Notes under the pieces: model-generated
Database searches by the model: none
The model's input: the letters and a program-made list of their open reading frames with translations, nothing else
Told to the model about the DNA's origin: nothing
Made by a program: the position numbers and the translations under genes
Source of the DNA: an uncultured Oscillospiraceae bacterium
GTDB lineage: Bacteria > Bacillota > Clostridia > Oscillospirales > Ruminococcaceae
Assembly: GCA_934481355.1 (NCBI GenBank)
Contig: CAKSPH010000022.1
Span: 1-41,055 of the forward strand
DNA length: 41,055 nucleotides
Direction of reading: 5' to 3'
Shown here: piece by piece, positions 1 to 8,194 of the stretch
Layout of the letters: the number at the start of each line of letters is the position of its first letter
How positions within the stretch are numbered: the stretch's first letter is position 1

Positions 1-1
1 G

Positions 2-45
2 AAAAAAAGTCCGAAACAACCGAGTGAACGGTCGTTTCGGACTTT
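2..45 (-). terminator. Intrinsic terminator of the cysE-cysS-cyclophilin operon
   Basis: A 12-bp stem (6-17 with 34-45) continues into four inner pairs (19-22 with 29-32) after one mismatch, with a six-base loop. Read on the minus strand the stem is followed by a run of seven U. It lies about 60 bp past the stop of the last cyclophilin gene. Confidence 0.88.
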
Positions 46-103
46 GGCGGGATTATATATCCCTCAGACGCTCCCGGGTTTTTCGGAGGGAGATTTTTAT
101 GCG

Positions 104-1165
104 TTATGCAGCGTCCTTTGTGTCAACGGTAGGGAATTGTTCGTTAGTTCCGCTGACTTGACTATTTTCCGCTGTGTCGCTTTCAGGAGCGGTATTTTCA
201 GCAGTCCGGGCAGGTGCTGACGAATTATTATCGGCAGCGGAGGAAACCGGAACTGAGCTTTCAGCCGCAGAAGAAACCTCGCCGGTAGCCTCTGCGGTGC
301 TTGCCTTGTAGGTTTCGATGGTTACGGAGGAGATTATGATATCCTGTATCGGCATGGATTTTTCTCCGGCGGCGCTGGTGCTTACCTCAACGCCTGCAAT
401 TTTGTCGATAACATCGAACCCCTCAAAGACCTGACCGAACACGGTATATCCGCCGTCTATCTGGTACAGTCCGCCGACTTCCGAATACTTCTTTGCGGCG
501 TCGGAATTGTTTTTTGCGGAAAGAATATTCGCGTTGTTGGTGAGGTACGACTGCTGGTAGGCGGCGCTTTTCTTTTCTGAGGAATCCGCCTCCGCCGTGG
601 AATCAGCTATTTCAGCGGCGATCTCGTCAGCCTTTGCCTTGACCTTGGAGGTGTCGATTTTGGTGATGTCCTGAGGCGTTTTATTTGCAACGATGTAGAA
701 CTGAACCGCATTCTCGCCGTATTCGTCTGCCGCGTATCCGAGAGCGCCGTAAAAATTCCGCGCCTTTTCGCTGACCTCTATCGGGAACGTTCCGGTGTTG
801 GTCTGCTTCTTTTCGTCGATCCCGGAGTAAGCGGCGGTGCCGCCCGTACCGTCGCCGTTGAGGGAGCCGCCCTGAATAAGCACGTCCGCAAGCACACGGT
901 GAATCTTAAGACCGTTGTAGTAACCACTTTCCGCAAGCTGAATGAAGTTCTGCACACCGGTCGGGGCGATATCCGGGAACAGCTTTGCCCTGACCGTCCC
1001 GTAGTCTTTTATTTCAATGACCGCAATCTTGTCTCCGTCCGCAAAGGTGATATCTCCGACATTGCCGGACGATGAGCCGCCCTGCCCGAAGAGGGAACAG
1101 CCTGCCGCAGAGATAAGCACTCCTGCGGAAAGCACTGCGCTGAGCAGTATCCGCTTGATGTTCAT
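104..1165 (-). CDS. Lipoprotein cyclophilin-type peptidyl-prolyl isomerase (paralog 1)
   Basis: A predicted membrane-anchored cyclophilin acting on the outer face of the membrane in folding of secreted proteins. The N-terminus is a lipoprotein signal peptide with lipobox SAAGC (lipidated Cys at residue 23). The cyclophilin fold follows: FPDIAPTGVQNFIQLAE, then HRVLADVLIQGG, then GYTVFGQVFEGFDVIDKI. The catalytic Arg of HRV and the Gln of IQGG are present, but the usual FM pair between them is VL, so activity may be altered. A roughly 80-residue insertion rich in Ala, Asp and Lys splits the domain, and a Ser/Ala/Glu tail of about 70 residues extends the C-terminus. It is the last of three tandem paralogs, 30 bp after paralog 2. 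The family call is firm; substrates are unknown. Confidence 0.88.
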   Translation of the reverse strand: MNIKRILLSAVLSAGVLISAAGCSLFGQGGSSSGNVGDITFADGDKIAVIEIKDYGTVRAKLFPDIAPTGVQNFIQLAESGYYNGLKIHRVLADVLIQGGSLNGDGTGGTAAYSGIDEKKQTNTGTFPIEVSEKARNFYGALGYAADEYGENAVQFYIVANKTPQDITKIDTSKVKAKADEIAAEIADSTAEADSSEKKSAAYQQSYLTNNANILSAKNNSDAAKKYSEVGGLYQIDGGYTVFGQVFEGFDVIDKIAGVEVSTSAAGEKSMPIQDIIISSVTIETYKASTAEATGEVSSAAESSVPVSSAADNNSSAPARTAENTAPESDTAENSQVSGTNEQFPTVDTKDAA

Positions 1166-1195
1166 GGTATTTGTCCTTTCCTGTCGAGCTGCGTT

Positions 1196-2065
1196 TTACT
1201 CCGCAGTGTAGACCTTAACTGACTTTATGATAATGTCCTTTACAGGCTTGCTCTGTTCGCCGCTGGAGCTTTCAGTGACCTCGACTGCGGAAACGCTGTC
1301 GATAACGTCGAATCCATCAACGACCTGACCGAAAACGGTGTAGTCGTCATCCAGCGATGGAGTTCCGCCCTGAGTCCTGTACTTGTCGGATAGGTTGCGG
1401 AGCTTGTCCGCTGCCTTGGTGTAGCTGTCAATATAGTAGGTGTAGTACTCGTATCCGTCAGAGCCCGCCTCATAATTGTCACGCTCAGCCTTGAGCTGCT
1501 CTATTGCCTTGTCGTACTCCGCAGGGTCGTCAACGGATTTGCTGTTGACGATGTAGAACTGCGTTGAGTTCTGACCTGCCGCATTCGCGTAGCACAGGGC
1601 TCCATAGAAGTGGCGTGCATTCTCGCTTGTCTCTATGCCGAAAGTAGTGGAGCCGTCGTCGCTGCCGGTGTAGGCAGCGTCGCCGCCCGTTCCGTCTCCG
1701 TTGAGAGAGCCACCCTGAAACATGAATCCGTCTATAACGCGGTGAATGTTCTTGCCGGTGTAGAAACCGTCCTGCGCGAGCTGAATGAAATTCTGCACGC
1801 CTATCGGTGCGATGTCAGGGAACAGCTTCGCCTTTATCGTGCCGAATCCGTCTATCTCAAATTCTGCAACGATATCGCCGGACTGTATCGCAACATCGCC
1901 GACGTTTCCGCCGGAAGCCGGAGCGTTTTTAACCATATCCGCCGCGGAAACGTCCGTCATGTTCTGCGACGCCTGTGAGCCATTATTTCCAGAGCTGCAC
2001 GCTGTCACGCTGGTCATGCATATCGCTGCAATGACTGCGCCTGCTAAAAGATTTCTTATCCTCAT
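1196..2065 (-). CDS. Lipoprotein cyclophilin-type peptidyl-prolyl isomerase (paralog 2)
   Basis: A predicted extracytoplasmic prolyl isomerase. The signal peptide ends in lipobox SVTAC (Cys at residue 23) and is followed by a Ser/Asn/Gly linker. The cyclophilin core has FPDIAPIGVQNFIQLAQ, HRVIDGFMFQGG and DYTVFGQVVDGFDVIDSV. Of the three paralogs this one keeps the most complete active-site signature (Arg, Phe, Met and Gln of HRVIxGFMxQGG) and is the most likely active isomerase. It shares with paralog 1 the stretch after QGG (SLNGDGTGG) and a Tyr/Asp/Lys-rich insertion of about 60 residues, so the two are recent duplicates. The ATG is preceded by GGAAAGG and lies 12 bp after the stop of paralog 3. 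Confidence 0.9.
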   Translation of the reverse strand: MRIRNLLAGAVIAAICMTSVTACSSGNNGSQASQNMTDVSAADMVKNAPASGGNVGDVAIQSGDIVAEFEIDGFGTIKAKLFPDIAPIGVQNFIQLAQDGFYTGKNIHRVIDGFMFQGGSLNGDGTGGDAAYTGSDDGSTTFGIETSENARHFYGALCYANAAGQNSTQFYIVNSKSVDDPAEYDKAIEQLKAERDNYEAGSDGYEYYTYYIDSYTKAADKLRNLSDKYRTQGGTPSLDDDYTVFGQVVDGFDVIDSVSAVEVTESSSGEQSKPVKDIIIKSVKVYTAE

Positions 2066-2077
2066 ATCTGCCTTTCC

Positions 2078-2857
2078 TTATTCAGCCGCGTCACTGGAGT
2101 ATTCAGAGATGGTGACCGACTTCACCATAACGTTTTCCAGCGGACGGTAGGTCTTTTCATCTGCCTGAAGCGCGCTTATCTTCTCGACAACGTCCAGGCC
2201 TTCATAGGTCTGACCGAAAACCGTGACGGTGCCCGCCATTCCGAATACGCCGCCGACTTCTATGAATTTGTCGAACAGGTCTGAGAGGTTCTGCTTTTCC
2301 TCATCGGAGCGGTTTTCGTTTTCCGCGATGGAATTCTTGAGTTCGTCGATCTGCTCCTGAGTCATAGTGCTGTCGGTGTTGCACACGATATATCGTGCGT
2401 CCGAATACCCCGGAAGCTCGGAGTAGGTCACCAGCGCTCCCCTGAACGGCCAGAGATTGACGTTGCATTCAAGCGCTATCGCTTCATCGTCGCTGTCGCG
2501 GCCGGTGTAAACGCCCTTGTCGTTTTCGTGACCTCCGGTCAGGAAGTAGGTGTCGGTGACTACCGCGTAAACCGGAAGATTGTCGTACAGACCGGCTTCA
2601 GCGCGCTCAACGAACTTCGCCACGGAATTCGGGCAGTACTCATCATAGAGCACCGCGCGGAATTCTCCGAGATCAGTGTCGATTATCGCGATGGTGTCGC
2701 CGTCCTTGGGACCCTCGAGCTGAACCAGTTCGAAGTCCGTAAAGTCGTAGTCCTGCATTGCGTTGTAGTTTGAGCTTGTGAACGTACAGCCTGAAAGTCC
2801 TGCCGTGCTCACAAGGATAGAGGCCGCAGCCAGTGCGGCGAGTATTTTACGTTTCAT
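2078..2857 (-). CDS. Degenerate lipoprotein cyclophilin (paralog 3)
   Basis: This protein has the lipoprotein signal and cyclophilin layout of its two downstream neighbours (lipobox LSGC, then DTDLGEFRAVLYDEYCPNSVAKFVE, and late VTVFGQTYEGLDVVEKI), but the active-site block reads VYAVVTDTYFLTGG. The catalytic Arg and the Gln before GG are both replaced. The fold is probably kept as a binding or chaperone module without normal isomerase chemistry; that is inference from the missing residues. It starts 9 bp after cysS and 12 bp before paralog 2, so it belongs to the same transcript. It may also be active with a rearranged site. Confidence 0.75.
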   Translation of the reverse strand: MKRKILAALAAASILVSTAGLSGCTFTSSNYNAMQDYDFTDFELVQLEGPKDGDTIAIIDTDLGEFRAVLYDEYCPNSVAKFVERAEAGLYDNLPVYAVVTDTYFLTGGHENDKGVYTGRDSDDEAIALECNVNLWPFRGALVTYSELPGYSDARYIVCNTDSTMTQEQIDELKNSIAENENRSDEEKQNLSDLFDKFIEVGGVFGMAGTVTVFGQTYEGLDVVEKISALQADEKTYRPLENVMVKSVTISEYSSDAAE

Positions 2858-2866
2858 TCAGTATCC

Positions 2867-4267
2867 TCAGTTGCTTTTCTTTACAATAGTACCCTGCCGT
2901 GTTTCCTCGACGGTCCAGCCGAGCGCGGCGATCTGATCCCTGAGGGAGTCGGCCAGCGCGAAGTCCTTAGCCTTGCGGGCTGCCTTGCGCTTTTCGATGA
3001 GCTCAGTTACTTCAGCGGGGATCTGCTCTTCCTCATTATTACCATTATACAACAGACCGAGTACATTTGTCAATGCCGTAAATTCGTCAGAATATGCCTG
3101 GAGCGTTCCCCTGGTGGCTGTACCGGAGGTAACGGCGGTGTTTATCTTGCGGACAAGCTCGAAAATCGTCGAAATTCCGTCTGCGGTGTTGAAATCGTCG
3201 TCCATTACCCTGATAAACTGCTCGCGGGTCTCCTTTACGTCAGCGAGCGCCTGCTCGGAAGCTGTGCCGTCGGGAGCGGCTTCAAGCGCTCTCCTGAGGG
3301 AATCGCGGCAGTTGTAGAGCCTCTGGAGCGCAGCCCTGCAGCTCTCAATAACCTCGATGGTGTAGTTGAGCTGGCTCCTGTAATGAACGGAAAGCAGCAT
3401 GAAGCGGATAGGCTCATAGCCGTATTCCTTGGAGAGATCCCTTACCATGAAGAAGTTGCCCTTGGACTTGGACATCTTTGTGCCGTCAACGTTGAGCATA
3501 CCGTTGTGCATCCAGATATTTGCGAGGGGCTGACCGGTCGCGCATTCGCTCTGTGCTATTTCATTCTCATGGTGCGGGAAGATGAGGTCGGCTCCGCCGC
3601 CGTGGATATCAAGAGTATCGCCGATGTAGTGGCGGCTCATGGCAGAGCATTCGATATGCCAGCCGGGACGTCCCTTTCCGAAAGGGGAATCCCAGTAGGG
3701 CTCGCCGGGCTTTGCAGCCTTCCAGACTGCGAAGTCCATCGCATTGCGCTTCTTCTCCCCGACTTCAATGCGCGCGCCAGCCTGAAGGTCCTCCAGCGGC
3801 ATATGGGAGAGCTTGCCGTATTCGGGGTACTTTGTTGTGTCGAAGTAAACGTCTCCGTCAGCCTCGTATGCAAATCCCTTGTCAATGAGCGTCTTTACGA
3901 TATCAATGATGATATCCATATTCTCGGTGACCTTGGGGTGAACATCCGCGCGGCGCACATTGAGTCCGTCAGCGTCGATGAAGTACTCCCTTATAGCATT
4001 CTCGGAGACCTCATGCGCGGTCTTGCCGAGCTCGTTTGCCTTCTTGATTATCTTGTCGTCAACGTCCGTAAAGTTCTGAACGTAGAACACCTTGTATCCG
4101 CGGAATTCAAGGTATCTGCGCAGCGTGTCGAACACGCACAGGGCGCGGGCGTTTCCAATGTGGATAAGGTTGTATACGGTAGGGCCGCACGCGTAGATCT
4201 TTACTGTGCCGGGGGTTATCGGCTTCAGCTCCTCATACTGGCGTGACATTGTGTTGTAGATTCTCAT
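2867..4267 (-). CDS. cysS: Cysteinyl-tRNA synthetase
   Basis: A class I aminoacyl-tRNA synthetase charging tRNA-Cys. The 466 residues match the usual bacterial length. Visible hallmarks are [10 protein letters not shown] (first zinc Cys near residue 27), the HIGH-like [16 protein letters not shown] and [10 protein letters not shown] (remaining zinc ligands and cysteine pocket), and [10 protein letters not shown] (KMSKS loop). The C-terminal helical region with [20 protein letters not shown] is the anticodon-binding part. The ATG at 4267 is chosen over an upstream in-frame ATG because AGGAGG lies 7 bp before it. It starts 19 bp after cysE and is probably co-transcribed with it under the Cys T-box, coupling cysteine synthesis and tRNA charging. 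Confidence 0.97.
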   Translation of the reverse strand: MRIYNTMSRQYEELKPITPGTVKIYACGPTVYNLIHIGNARALCVFDTLRRYLEFRGYKVFYVQNFTDVDDKIIKKANELGKTAHEVSENAIREYFIDADGLNVRRADVHPKVTENMDIIIDIVKTLIDKGFAYEADGDVYFDTTKYPEYGKLSHMPLEDLQAGARIEVGEKKRNAMDFAVWKAAKPGEPYWDSPFGKGRPGWHIECSAMSRHYIGDTLDIHGGGADLIFPHHENEIAQSECATGQPLANIWMHNGMLNVDGTKMSKSKGNFFMVRDLSKEYGYEPIRFMLLSVHYRSQLNYTIEVIESCRAALQRLYNCRDSLRRALEAAPDGTASEQALADVKETREQFIRVMDDDFNTADGISTIFELVRKINTAVTSGTATRGTLQAYSDEFTALTNVLGLLYNGNNEEEQIPAEVTELIEKRKAARKAKDFALADSLRDQIAALGWTVEETRQGTIVKKSN

Positions 4268-4286
4268 AATGTTGTCCTCCTGTTTG

Positions 4287-4940
4287 TTATTTTTCAGCAA
4301 GCTGTTTTTTCAGGTCGTCTATTTCCTTCTGCATACATTCCATCTTGTACATATGCTCGCAGAGGAGCTGGGATACAGGGTCGGGAATGTGTATCTGGTC
4401 GAGGTCGCTGTTCGTGATGCGCACTCCGTCGCGTTTCACGACCCTTGCGGGCACTCCGACTGCCGTGCAGTTCGGCGGAACTTCCTCCAGCACCACGGCG
4501 TTCGCCGCTATCTTGGAATTGTCGCCTATCTTCATCGGTCCGAGCACCCTTGCGCCCGCGCCGACAAGCACGTTGTTTCCGAGGGTAGGGTGGCGCTTTC
4601 CGGTGTCCTTTCCGGTACCTCCGAGGGTGACGTTCTGGTAGAGCGTACAATTGTCGCCGATCTCGGTGGTTTCGCCGATGACTACTCCGGCGCCGTGGTC
4701 GATGAACAGCCCCTTTCCTATTTTCGCTCCGGGGTGTATTTCGATTCCGGTCTTATTGCGTGACCTCTGTGAAATCCATCGGGCAATGAAAAAATGCCCG
4801 TGTTCATAGAACCAGTGCGCCATGCGGTAGGATCTCACAGCCTTGAACGACGGATAGAGGAACAGCACCTCAAGCGAGGAGCGCACCGCCGGATCTCGTG
4901 CTTTTATGGAATTTATCTCTTCTTTAAGACGGTCAAACAT
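4287..4940 (-). CDS. cysE: Serine O-acetyltransferase
   Basis: It transfers an acetyl group from acetyl-CoA to L-serine, the first step of cysteine synthesis in the cytoplasm. The protein has 217 residues, typical of the shorter Gram-positive CysE. An N-terminal helical part (RSYRMAHWFYEHG) precedes a left-handed beta-helix of hexapeptide repeats (IHPGAKIGKGLFIDHGAGVVIGE type) with the catalytic His-Asp region, the CoA-binding loop GGTGKDTGKRHP, and GVPARVVKRDG. The C-terminal end is a short charged coiled coil. The start at 4940 has GGAGG directly upstream; a longer frame to 5084 would run through the T-box terminator and is rejected. First gene after the Cys T-box. Confidence 0.96.
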   Translation of the reverse strand: MFDRLKEEINSIKARDPAVRSSLEVLFLYPSFKAVRSYRMAHWFYEHGHFFIARWISQRSRNKTGIEIHPGAKIGKGLFIDHGAGVVIGETTEIGDNCTLYQNVTLGGTGKDTGKRHPTLGNNVLVGAGARVLGPMKIGDNSKIAANAVVLEEVPPNCTAVGVPARVVKRDGVRITNSDLDQIHIPDPVSQLLCEHMYKMECMQKEIDDLKKQLAEK

Positions 4941-5020
4941 AAAAACCTCCGGTAGATGACTTGGCGTTATACACGCACGATCTTTGTGCGGAATTGCCTT
5001 AGGTGGACGGCGCAGGGCAC

Positions 5021-5262
5021 AAAAAAGCCTCCGCACCGGACGGTGCGAAGGCGTGTCAGCGCTGTTCCACTTCGCTTCGGGCAAAGCCCCTCGAACCCCT
5101 TAACGCGGGAAACGGCGCCGGCTACATTCCTTCACCGGAGCGGCTCGCAGCCGCACTTTCGCCGGGTGCCTCCGCAGCGCTCTCACCAATGCGCCGCTCT
5201 CTGGGGGTGACATTATCCGGGTACTCTGACTGGTCAAAGCCTTTCATAATTTAGAGGTTATC
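5021..5262 (-). promoter_or_regulatory. T-box leader, cysteine specific (UGU specifier)
   Basis: The minus-strand leader has the T-box order: an AGAGAG motif and GGTGAGAGCG of stem I, a specifier loop reading GAA-UGU-A (specifier triplet at 5124-5126, Cys codon), a stem III type CCGTT...GTTAAGG, then the T-box bulge AAGUGGAACAGCG (UGG at 5067-5069, pairing with the tRNA acceptor end). GCGAAG (5070-5075) can pair with CTTCGC (5045-5050) to make the antiterminator. The same CTTCGC is part of an 11-bp terminator stem (5042-5052 with 5027-5037) followed by six U (5026-5021). The mutually exclusive pairings and the Cys codon fit cysE-cysS downstream. Confidence 0.93.
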
Positions 5263-5269
5263 AAATATT

Positions 5270-5298
5270 ATTATAACCTATCCCGGCGCATTTTTCAA
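5270..5298 (-). promoter_or_regulatory. Promoter of the T-box/cysE operon
   Basis: TTGAAA (5293-5298) and TATAAT (5270-5275) on the minus strand are separated by 17 bp. Transcription would begin near 5262, just ahead of stem I of the T-box. Confidence 0.85.
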
Positions 5299-5326
5299 GG
5301 GGTTATTGAAAATTTTCCTGAAATTT

Positions 5327-5659
5327 TCACGCGAGCAGTACAAAAGCGAGCGCTGCAATGAGCTTCATATCCGCTTTTTCGTGCCACAGAAGCAGAATCA
5401 TGGCAGCTATCAGCATAAAATCCCGGTCGGAGGTTATCCGCTGAATGAGGTTCCCTGAATATGAAGAAGAGCTTCGGTATTCACTGCGCGGCTGCTGATC
5501 CGGCTTGCTGCGGGAACGGTCGTGCAGCTCCGGCGGAGGCTCCGGTTTCTCACAGGAAGATTCACGATCACTTTCCTCTGCCTCTTGCTTCTGGCAGGAG
5601 CCGCCGTTGAATTTCTCCACTGACTGGTAAAGCGGAGACTGTTCTGTATTCCAAACCAT
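5327..5659 (-). CDS. Small unknown protein with C-terminal hydrophobic segment
   Basis: Not recognised. The 110 residues have a polar, Ser/Glu/Pro-rich N-terminal two thirds, probably disordered (SCQKQEAEESDRESS, then Ser-rich SEYRSSSSYS), followed by two hydrophobic stretches, FMLIAAMILLLW and LIAALAFVLLA, either side of HEKADMK. This resembles a small tail-anchored membrane protein. The ATG lies 2 bp after the stop of the preceding gene and a G-rich ribosome site overlaps that stop, so the two are translationally coupled. An AT-rich hairpin (5307-5329) overlaps its stop codon and may act as a weak terminator before the T-box promoter. Third of a three-gene cluster. Confidence 0.6.
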   Translation of the reverse strand: MVWNTEQSPLYQSVEKFNGGSCQKQEAEESDRESSCEKPEPPPELHDRSRSKPDQQPRSEYRSSSSYSGNLIQRITSDRDFMLIAAMILLLWHEKADMKLIAALAFVLLA

Positions 5660-5661
5660 TT

Positions 5662-5967
5662 CTATCCCCCCAGATCACCGAATAATCCGCTTTCTTTGAG
5701 CAGCGGAAGCAGCGAGATGAGCTTCAGAAGCCGCAGGGCGGTGTCCACTTTTCCGCGGTTCTCCTCCCGGAGGAGCGGCTTAAGCGCAAGCAGCAGCCGC
5801 TCGTTGTCGTCCGGCGAGGAAGCGGCTCCGAGCAGGCTTGCAGCCTTTGCCATCGTACCGAGGTCTATTCCGGAGAACAGCCCGCCGCCGGATTCCTCCT
5901 GCCCGGAACTGCTGTCCTCCGGAGAATCCTCTGCCAGGGCGCGGAGGATATCCTCTATGTTATCCAT
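5662..5967 (-). CDS. Small unknown acidic/helical protein
   Basis: Not recognised. Of 101 residues, the first 30 are acidic and Ser/Gly-rich (LAEDSPEDSSSGQEES). The rest is predicted helical and amphipathic, with LLLALKPLLREENRGKVDTALRLLKL and a final LLPLLKESGLF. No signal peptide or transmembrane helix is evident. GGAGGTG precedes the ATG. It sits 28 bp after one small gene and 2 bp before another, as part of an operon. Helices of this type could bind a partner or a membrane surface, but nothing in the sequence fixes a function. Confidence 0.62.
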   Translation of the reverse strand: MDNIEDILRALAEDSPEDSSSGQEESGGGLFSGIDLGTMAKAASLLGAASSPDDNERLLLALKPLLREENRGKVDTALRLLKLISLLPLLKESGLFGDLGG

Positions 5968-5995
5968 TCACCGCACCTCCAGTAGCTGCAGATCG

Positions 5996-6232
5996 TTATT
6001 TTACGCTGCCAAGCAGCCGCAGTACCTCCTCCGGGGAGCCGGCAGACTTGAGCCGCTTCATGAGCTCCTTGTCGGCAAGCACCTTCCGGAGCCTTTCCTT
6101 GTCTGACTTTGTGAGCATTGATGACAGGGAACTGATGTCTTTTTTCTCTATTGAGCGCTTCAGCGCTTCCGGGGAAGAGCCGAGCTTTTCGCTTGCTGAC
6201 TTTATGAGCTTGTCGTAATCATTATTTGCCAT
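5996..6232 (-). CDS. Small unknown basic helical protein
   Basis: Not recognised. The protein has 78 residues, rich in Lys, Ser and Leu and entirely helical in appearance (two similar segments: KLIKSASEKLGSSPEALKRS and MKRLKSAGSPEEVLRLLGS). The S-PE-LKR/LRLL pattern occurs twice and may be an internal repeat. The ATG at 6232 is chosen because AGGAGG lies 8 bp upstream; an in-frame GTG at 6241 overlaps that ribosome site. First gene of a three-gene minus-strand cluster. A TATAAT (6282-6287, minus) lies upstream but without a good -35. Confidence 0.62.
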   Translation of the reverse strand: MANNDYDKLIKSASEKLGSSPEALKRSIEKKDISSLSSMLTKSDKERLRKVLADKELMKRLKSAGSPEEVLRLLGSVK

Positions 6233-6326
6233 GATGCGCACCTCCTGCTGTGTGACATTTTATGTAAAGATTCTGTGAATTATTATAAAAAAATCGAGTT
6301 GCCCCCTTTTATTCTGGTTATATTTA

Positions 6327-6335
6327 TGTTATAAT
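6327..6335 (+). promoter_or_regulatory. Extended -10 promoter for the yfcE-like/birA operon
   Basis: TG (6327-6328), one base, then TATAAT (6330-6335) gives an extended -10. No convincing -35 is found at the normal distance. It lies 58 bp before the GTG start and diverges from a TATAAT for the minus-strand small-gene cluster. Confidence 0.6.
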
Positions 6336-6393
6336 AGGTATAAGTAGAACTATATAAATCAACACAAAACAAGTGTTTCAGAAAGGCGATAAA

Positions 6394-6882
6394 GTGAAAA
6401 TATTAGTGGTTTCAGATACACACCATAATTTTAATGTGCTTAATGAAGCGGTAAACGAGAATCTGGACGCAGACCTTATAATCCACCTCGGCGACGGCGA
6501 GAATGAGGCGCGTGATATACACAACCTCCACCCGGAGAAACCGATGATATACGTTCTCGGAAACTGCGACTACGGAATGCACAAATCGAAGCACATCGTG
6601 ACCGCCTGCGGATACAAGATATACTGCTGTCACGGCCATATTGAGGACGTCCACAGCGGGCTTGACAGGCTGGTGGAGGCGGCAAAGGAAAACGACTGCA
6701 AGATCGCGCTTTACGGTCACACGCACCTCTACCGCAACGAAAAGATAGACGATGTATACGTCATGAATCCCGGAAGCCTTGACAGCCCGAGGAATCACAA
6801 TGTTCCGACCTATGGGATCATCGAGCTTTCCAGCAGGGGGGATATCCAGATGAGAATAGTTGAGGCGAAGGGCAGGGCATGA
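6394..6882 (+). CDS. YfcE/MJ0936-type metallophosphoesterase
   Basis: A cytoplasmic two-metal phosphodiesterase of the calcineurin-like superfamily. All five family blocks are present: VVSDTHHN near the N-terminus, IHLGDGEN, VLGNCDYG, CCHGH and YGHTHLYRN, which supply the Asp, His and Asn metal ligands. It has 162 residues, close to the E. coli YfcE/B. subtilis YsnB class. GTG at 6394 is preferred: AGAAAGGCG lies just upstream and translation then begins VKILVVSD as in the family; an in-frame GTG at 6373 adds a non-conserved leader. Its stop overlaps the ATG of the biotin ligase gene by four bases. The natural substrate cannot be told from sequence. Confidence 0.9.
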   Translation: MKILVVSDTHHNFNVLNEAVNENLDADLIIHLGDGENEARDIHNLHPEKPMIYVLGNCDYGMHKSKHIVTACGYKIYCCHGHIEDVHSGLDRLVEAAKENDCKIALYGHTHLYRNEKIDDVYVMNPGSLDSPRNHNVPTYGIIELSSRGDIQMRIVEAKGRA

Positions 6883-7601
6883 AGTACATTCACTTAGACG
6901 AGGTTGATTCCACAAACAGCTATCTGAAGCAGCACCGCGCCGGGCTTCCGGACGGGACCCTCGTTACTGCCGGGCTTCAGACCGCAGGACGCGGCAGGCG
7001 CGGACATGACTGGCTTGCCGACCGCGGAATGCTGCCGTTTTCGATACTCTTGAAGAACCCTCCGCACCCTGACGCGGTGACGCTTTGTGCGGCTGTCGCT
7101 GTCTGCGGAGCCCTTGAAAAGCTGTTCCCGCAGGAGAGCTTCGGCATCAAGTGGCCGAACGACATTATCCTGCGCGGTCACAAGCTCTGTGGTATATTAT
7201 GCGAGAGTGTATGTTTTGGTTCCTCAATAGATATAATATGCGGTATCGGGGTCAACATTTCCCAGACCGCCGAATTCTTTGAAAAGGCGAATATTCCGCA
7301 CGGCGGCTCCATTGAAATGCTGACCGGAGCCTCGGTACCAGACCGCGAGTCCCTTGCGGAGGATATCTCCGGGCGGCTGTACAAATTCACCCGGGAGGGC
7401 TTTGACGCTGTTTCCGGGGAATATAAGGCGCACTGTCTTACCATAGGAAAGCGTATCCGCATCATCGAAAACGGAAACGAGCGCGAGGCTTTTGCAGAGG
7501 GCATTGCTCCAAACGGTTTCCTTGTCTGCTCCGATGAGAACGGCAGGTTTGAAGTGAATTCCGGCGAGGTCAGCGTCCGCGGACTGCTTGATTACATTTG
7601 A
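6879..7601 (+). CDS. birA: Biotin--[acetyl-CoA-carboxylase] ligase
   Basis: It activates biotin with ATP and attaches it to the carrier lysine of biotin-dependent carboxylases. The 240 residues carry the catalytic and C-terminal domains only: DEVDSTNSYLKQ at the start, the biotin/ATP loop TAGRGRRGHDW near residue 36, KWPNDIILRGHKLCGIL, and GIGVNIS. The N-terminal helix-turn-helix of BirA repressors is missing, so this is a pure ligase (group I) and would not repress biotin genes. ATGA overlap with the upstream phosphoesterase indicates translational coupling. Confidence 0.93.
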   Translation: MKYIHLDEVDSTNSYLKQHRAGLPDGTLVTAGLQTAGRGRRGHDWLADRGMLPFSILLKNPPHPDAVTLCAAVAVCGALEKLFPQESFGIKWPNDIILRGHKLCGILCESVCFGSSIDIICGIGVNISQTAEFFEKANIPHGGSIEMLTGASVPDRESLAEDISGRLYKFTREGFDAVSGEYKAHCLTIGKRIRIIENGNEREAFAEGIAPNGFLVCSDENGRFEVNSGEVSVRGLLDYI

Positions 7602-7608
7602 GGTAAAA

Positions 7609-8178
7609 ATGATAGAGAATGAATTCAAAATAATGCTCACTGCTGACCAGTACGAGCAGATACACGGAATGTTCAGCGGCTGGGACAAGGAACTGGAGCA
7701 GGTCAATTATTACTACGACACACCGGAGCTTGAAATGAGCGAAAGGCATATAACGGTGCGCGTACGGAAGCTCTCCGGCAGATTCTATCTCCAGATGAAG
7801 CTCCCGGCACAAGCGGCGGGAAACGGCGCTGTCAGCCGCATAGAACTGGAAAAAGAGCTTTCTGGTCTGCCTGAGCTGATTTCCGGCGGCGACCTGTGCG
7901 AGCTTTCCGGCGAGGAGCTGCCTGATGTTTCACTTCTTGGAGAGCTCTCCACCAAGCGTAGCGTAAAGCTGTTTGACGGCGCGGAGATAGACCTCGACAA
8001 AAGCGAGTATTTCGGCAGGAAGGACTATGAGCTTGAGGTCGAATACACCAGGGAGTCCACGGCACAGGAGATACTTGACATGATAAGGTCGCGGGTAACT
8101 CTTGACATGATTGCTCCGTCAACAGGAAAGATACGACGCTTCCTTGCGGAGTACCTTCTGAACTGCGAAGAAAGATAA
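7609..8178 (+). CDS. CYTH-domain protein (triphosphate tunnel metalloenzyme family)
   Basis: The protein begins MIENEFKIML, which carries the ExExK signature of the CYTH superfamily (Glu 3, Glu 5, Lys 7). Further charged beta strands follow (ITVRVRKLSGRFYLQMKLP, RIELEKEL, DYELEVEYT), consistent with the eight-strand tunnel that binds triphosphate and metal. It has 189 residues, as in Gram-positive YjbK-type members, which hydrolyse inorganic triphosphate or related substrates. The ATG at 7609 has GAGG 7 bp upstream; an upstream TTG lies inside birA. The gene follows birA by 7 bp and ends the operon. Exact substrate unknown. Confidence 0.85.
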   Translation: MIENEFKIMLTADQYEQIHGMFSGWDKELEQVNYYYDTPELEMSERHITVRVRKLSGRFYLQMKLPAQAAGNGAVSRIELEKELSGLPELISGGDLCELSGEELPDVSLLGELSTKRSVKLFDGAEIDLDKSEYFGRKDYELEVEYTRESTAQEILDMIRSRVTLDMIAPSTGKIRRFLAEYLLNCEER

Positions 8179-8194
8179 GGCCGCATCTAAAATG

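Noticed and set aside
5249..5262. ATTTAGAGGTTATC as another end of the inverted-repeat element
   Set aside because: It resembles the terminus at about ten bases but coincides with the T-box transcript start and has no second arm; chance is more likely.
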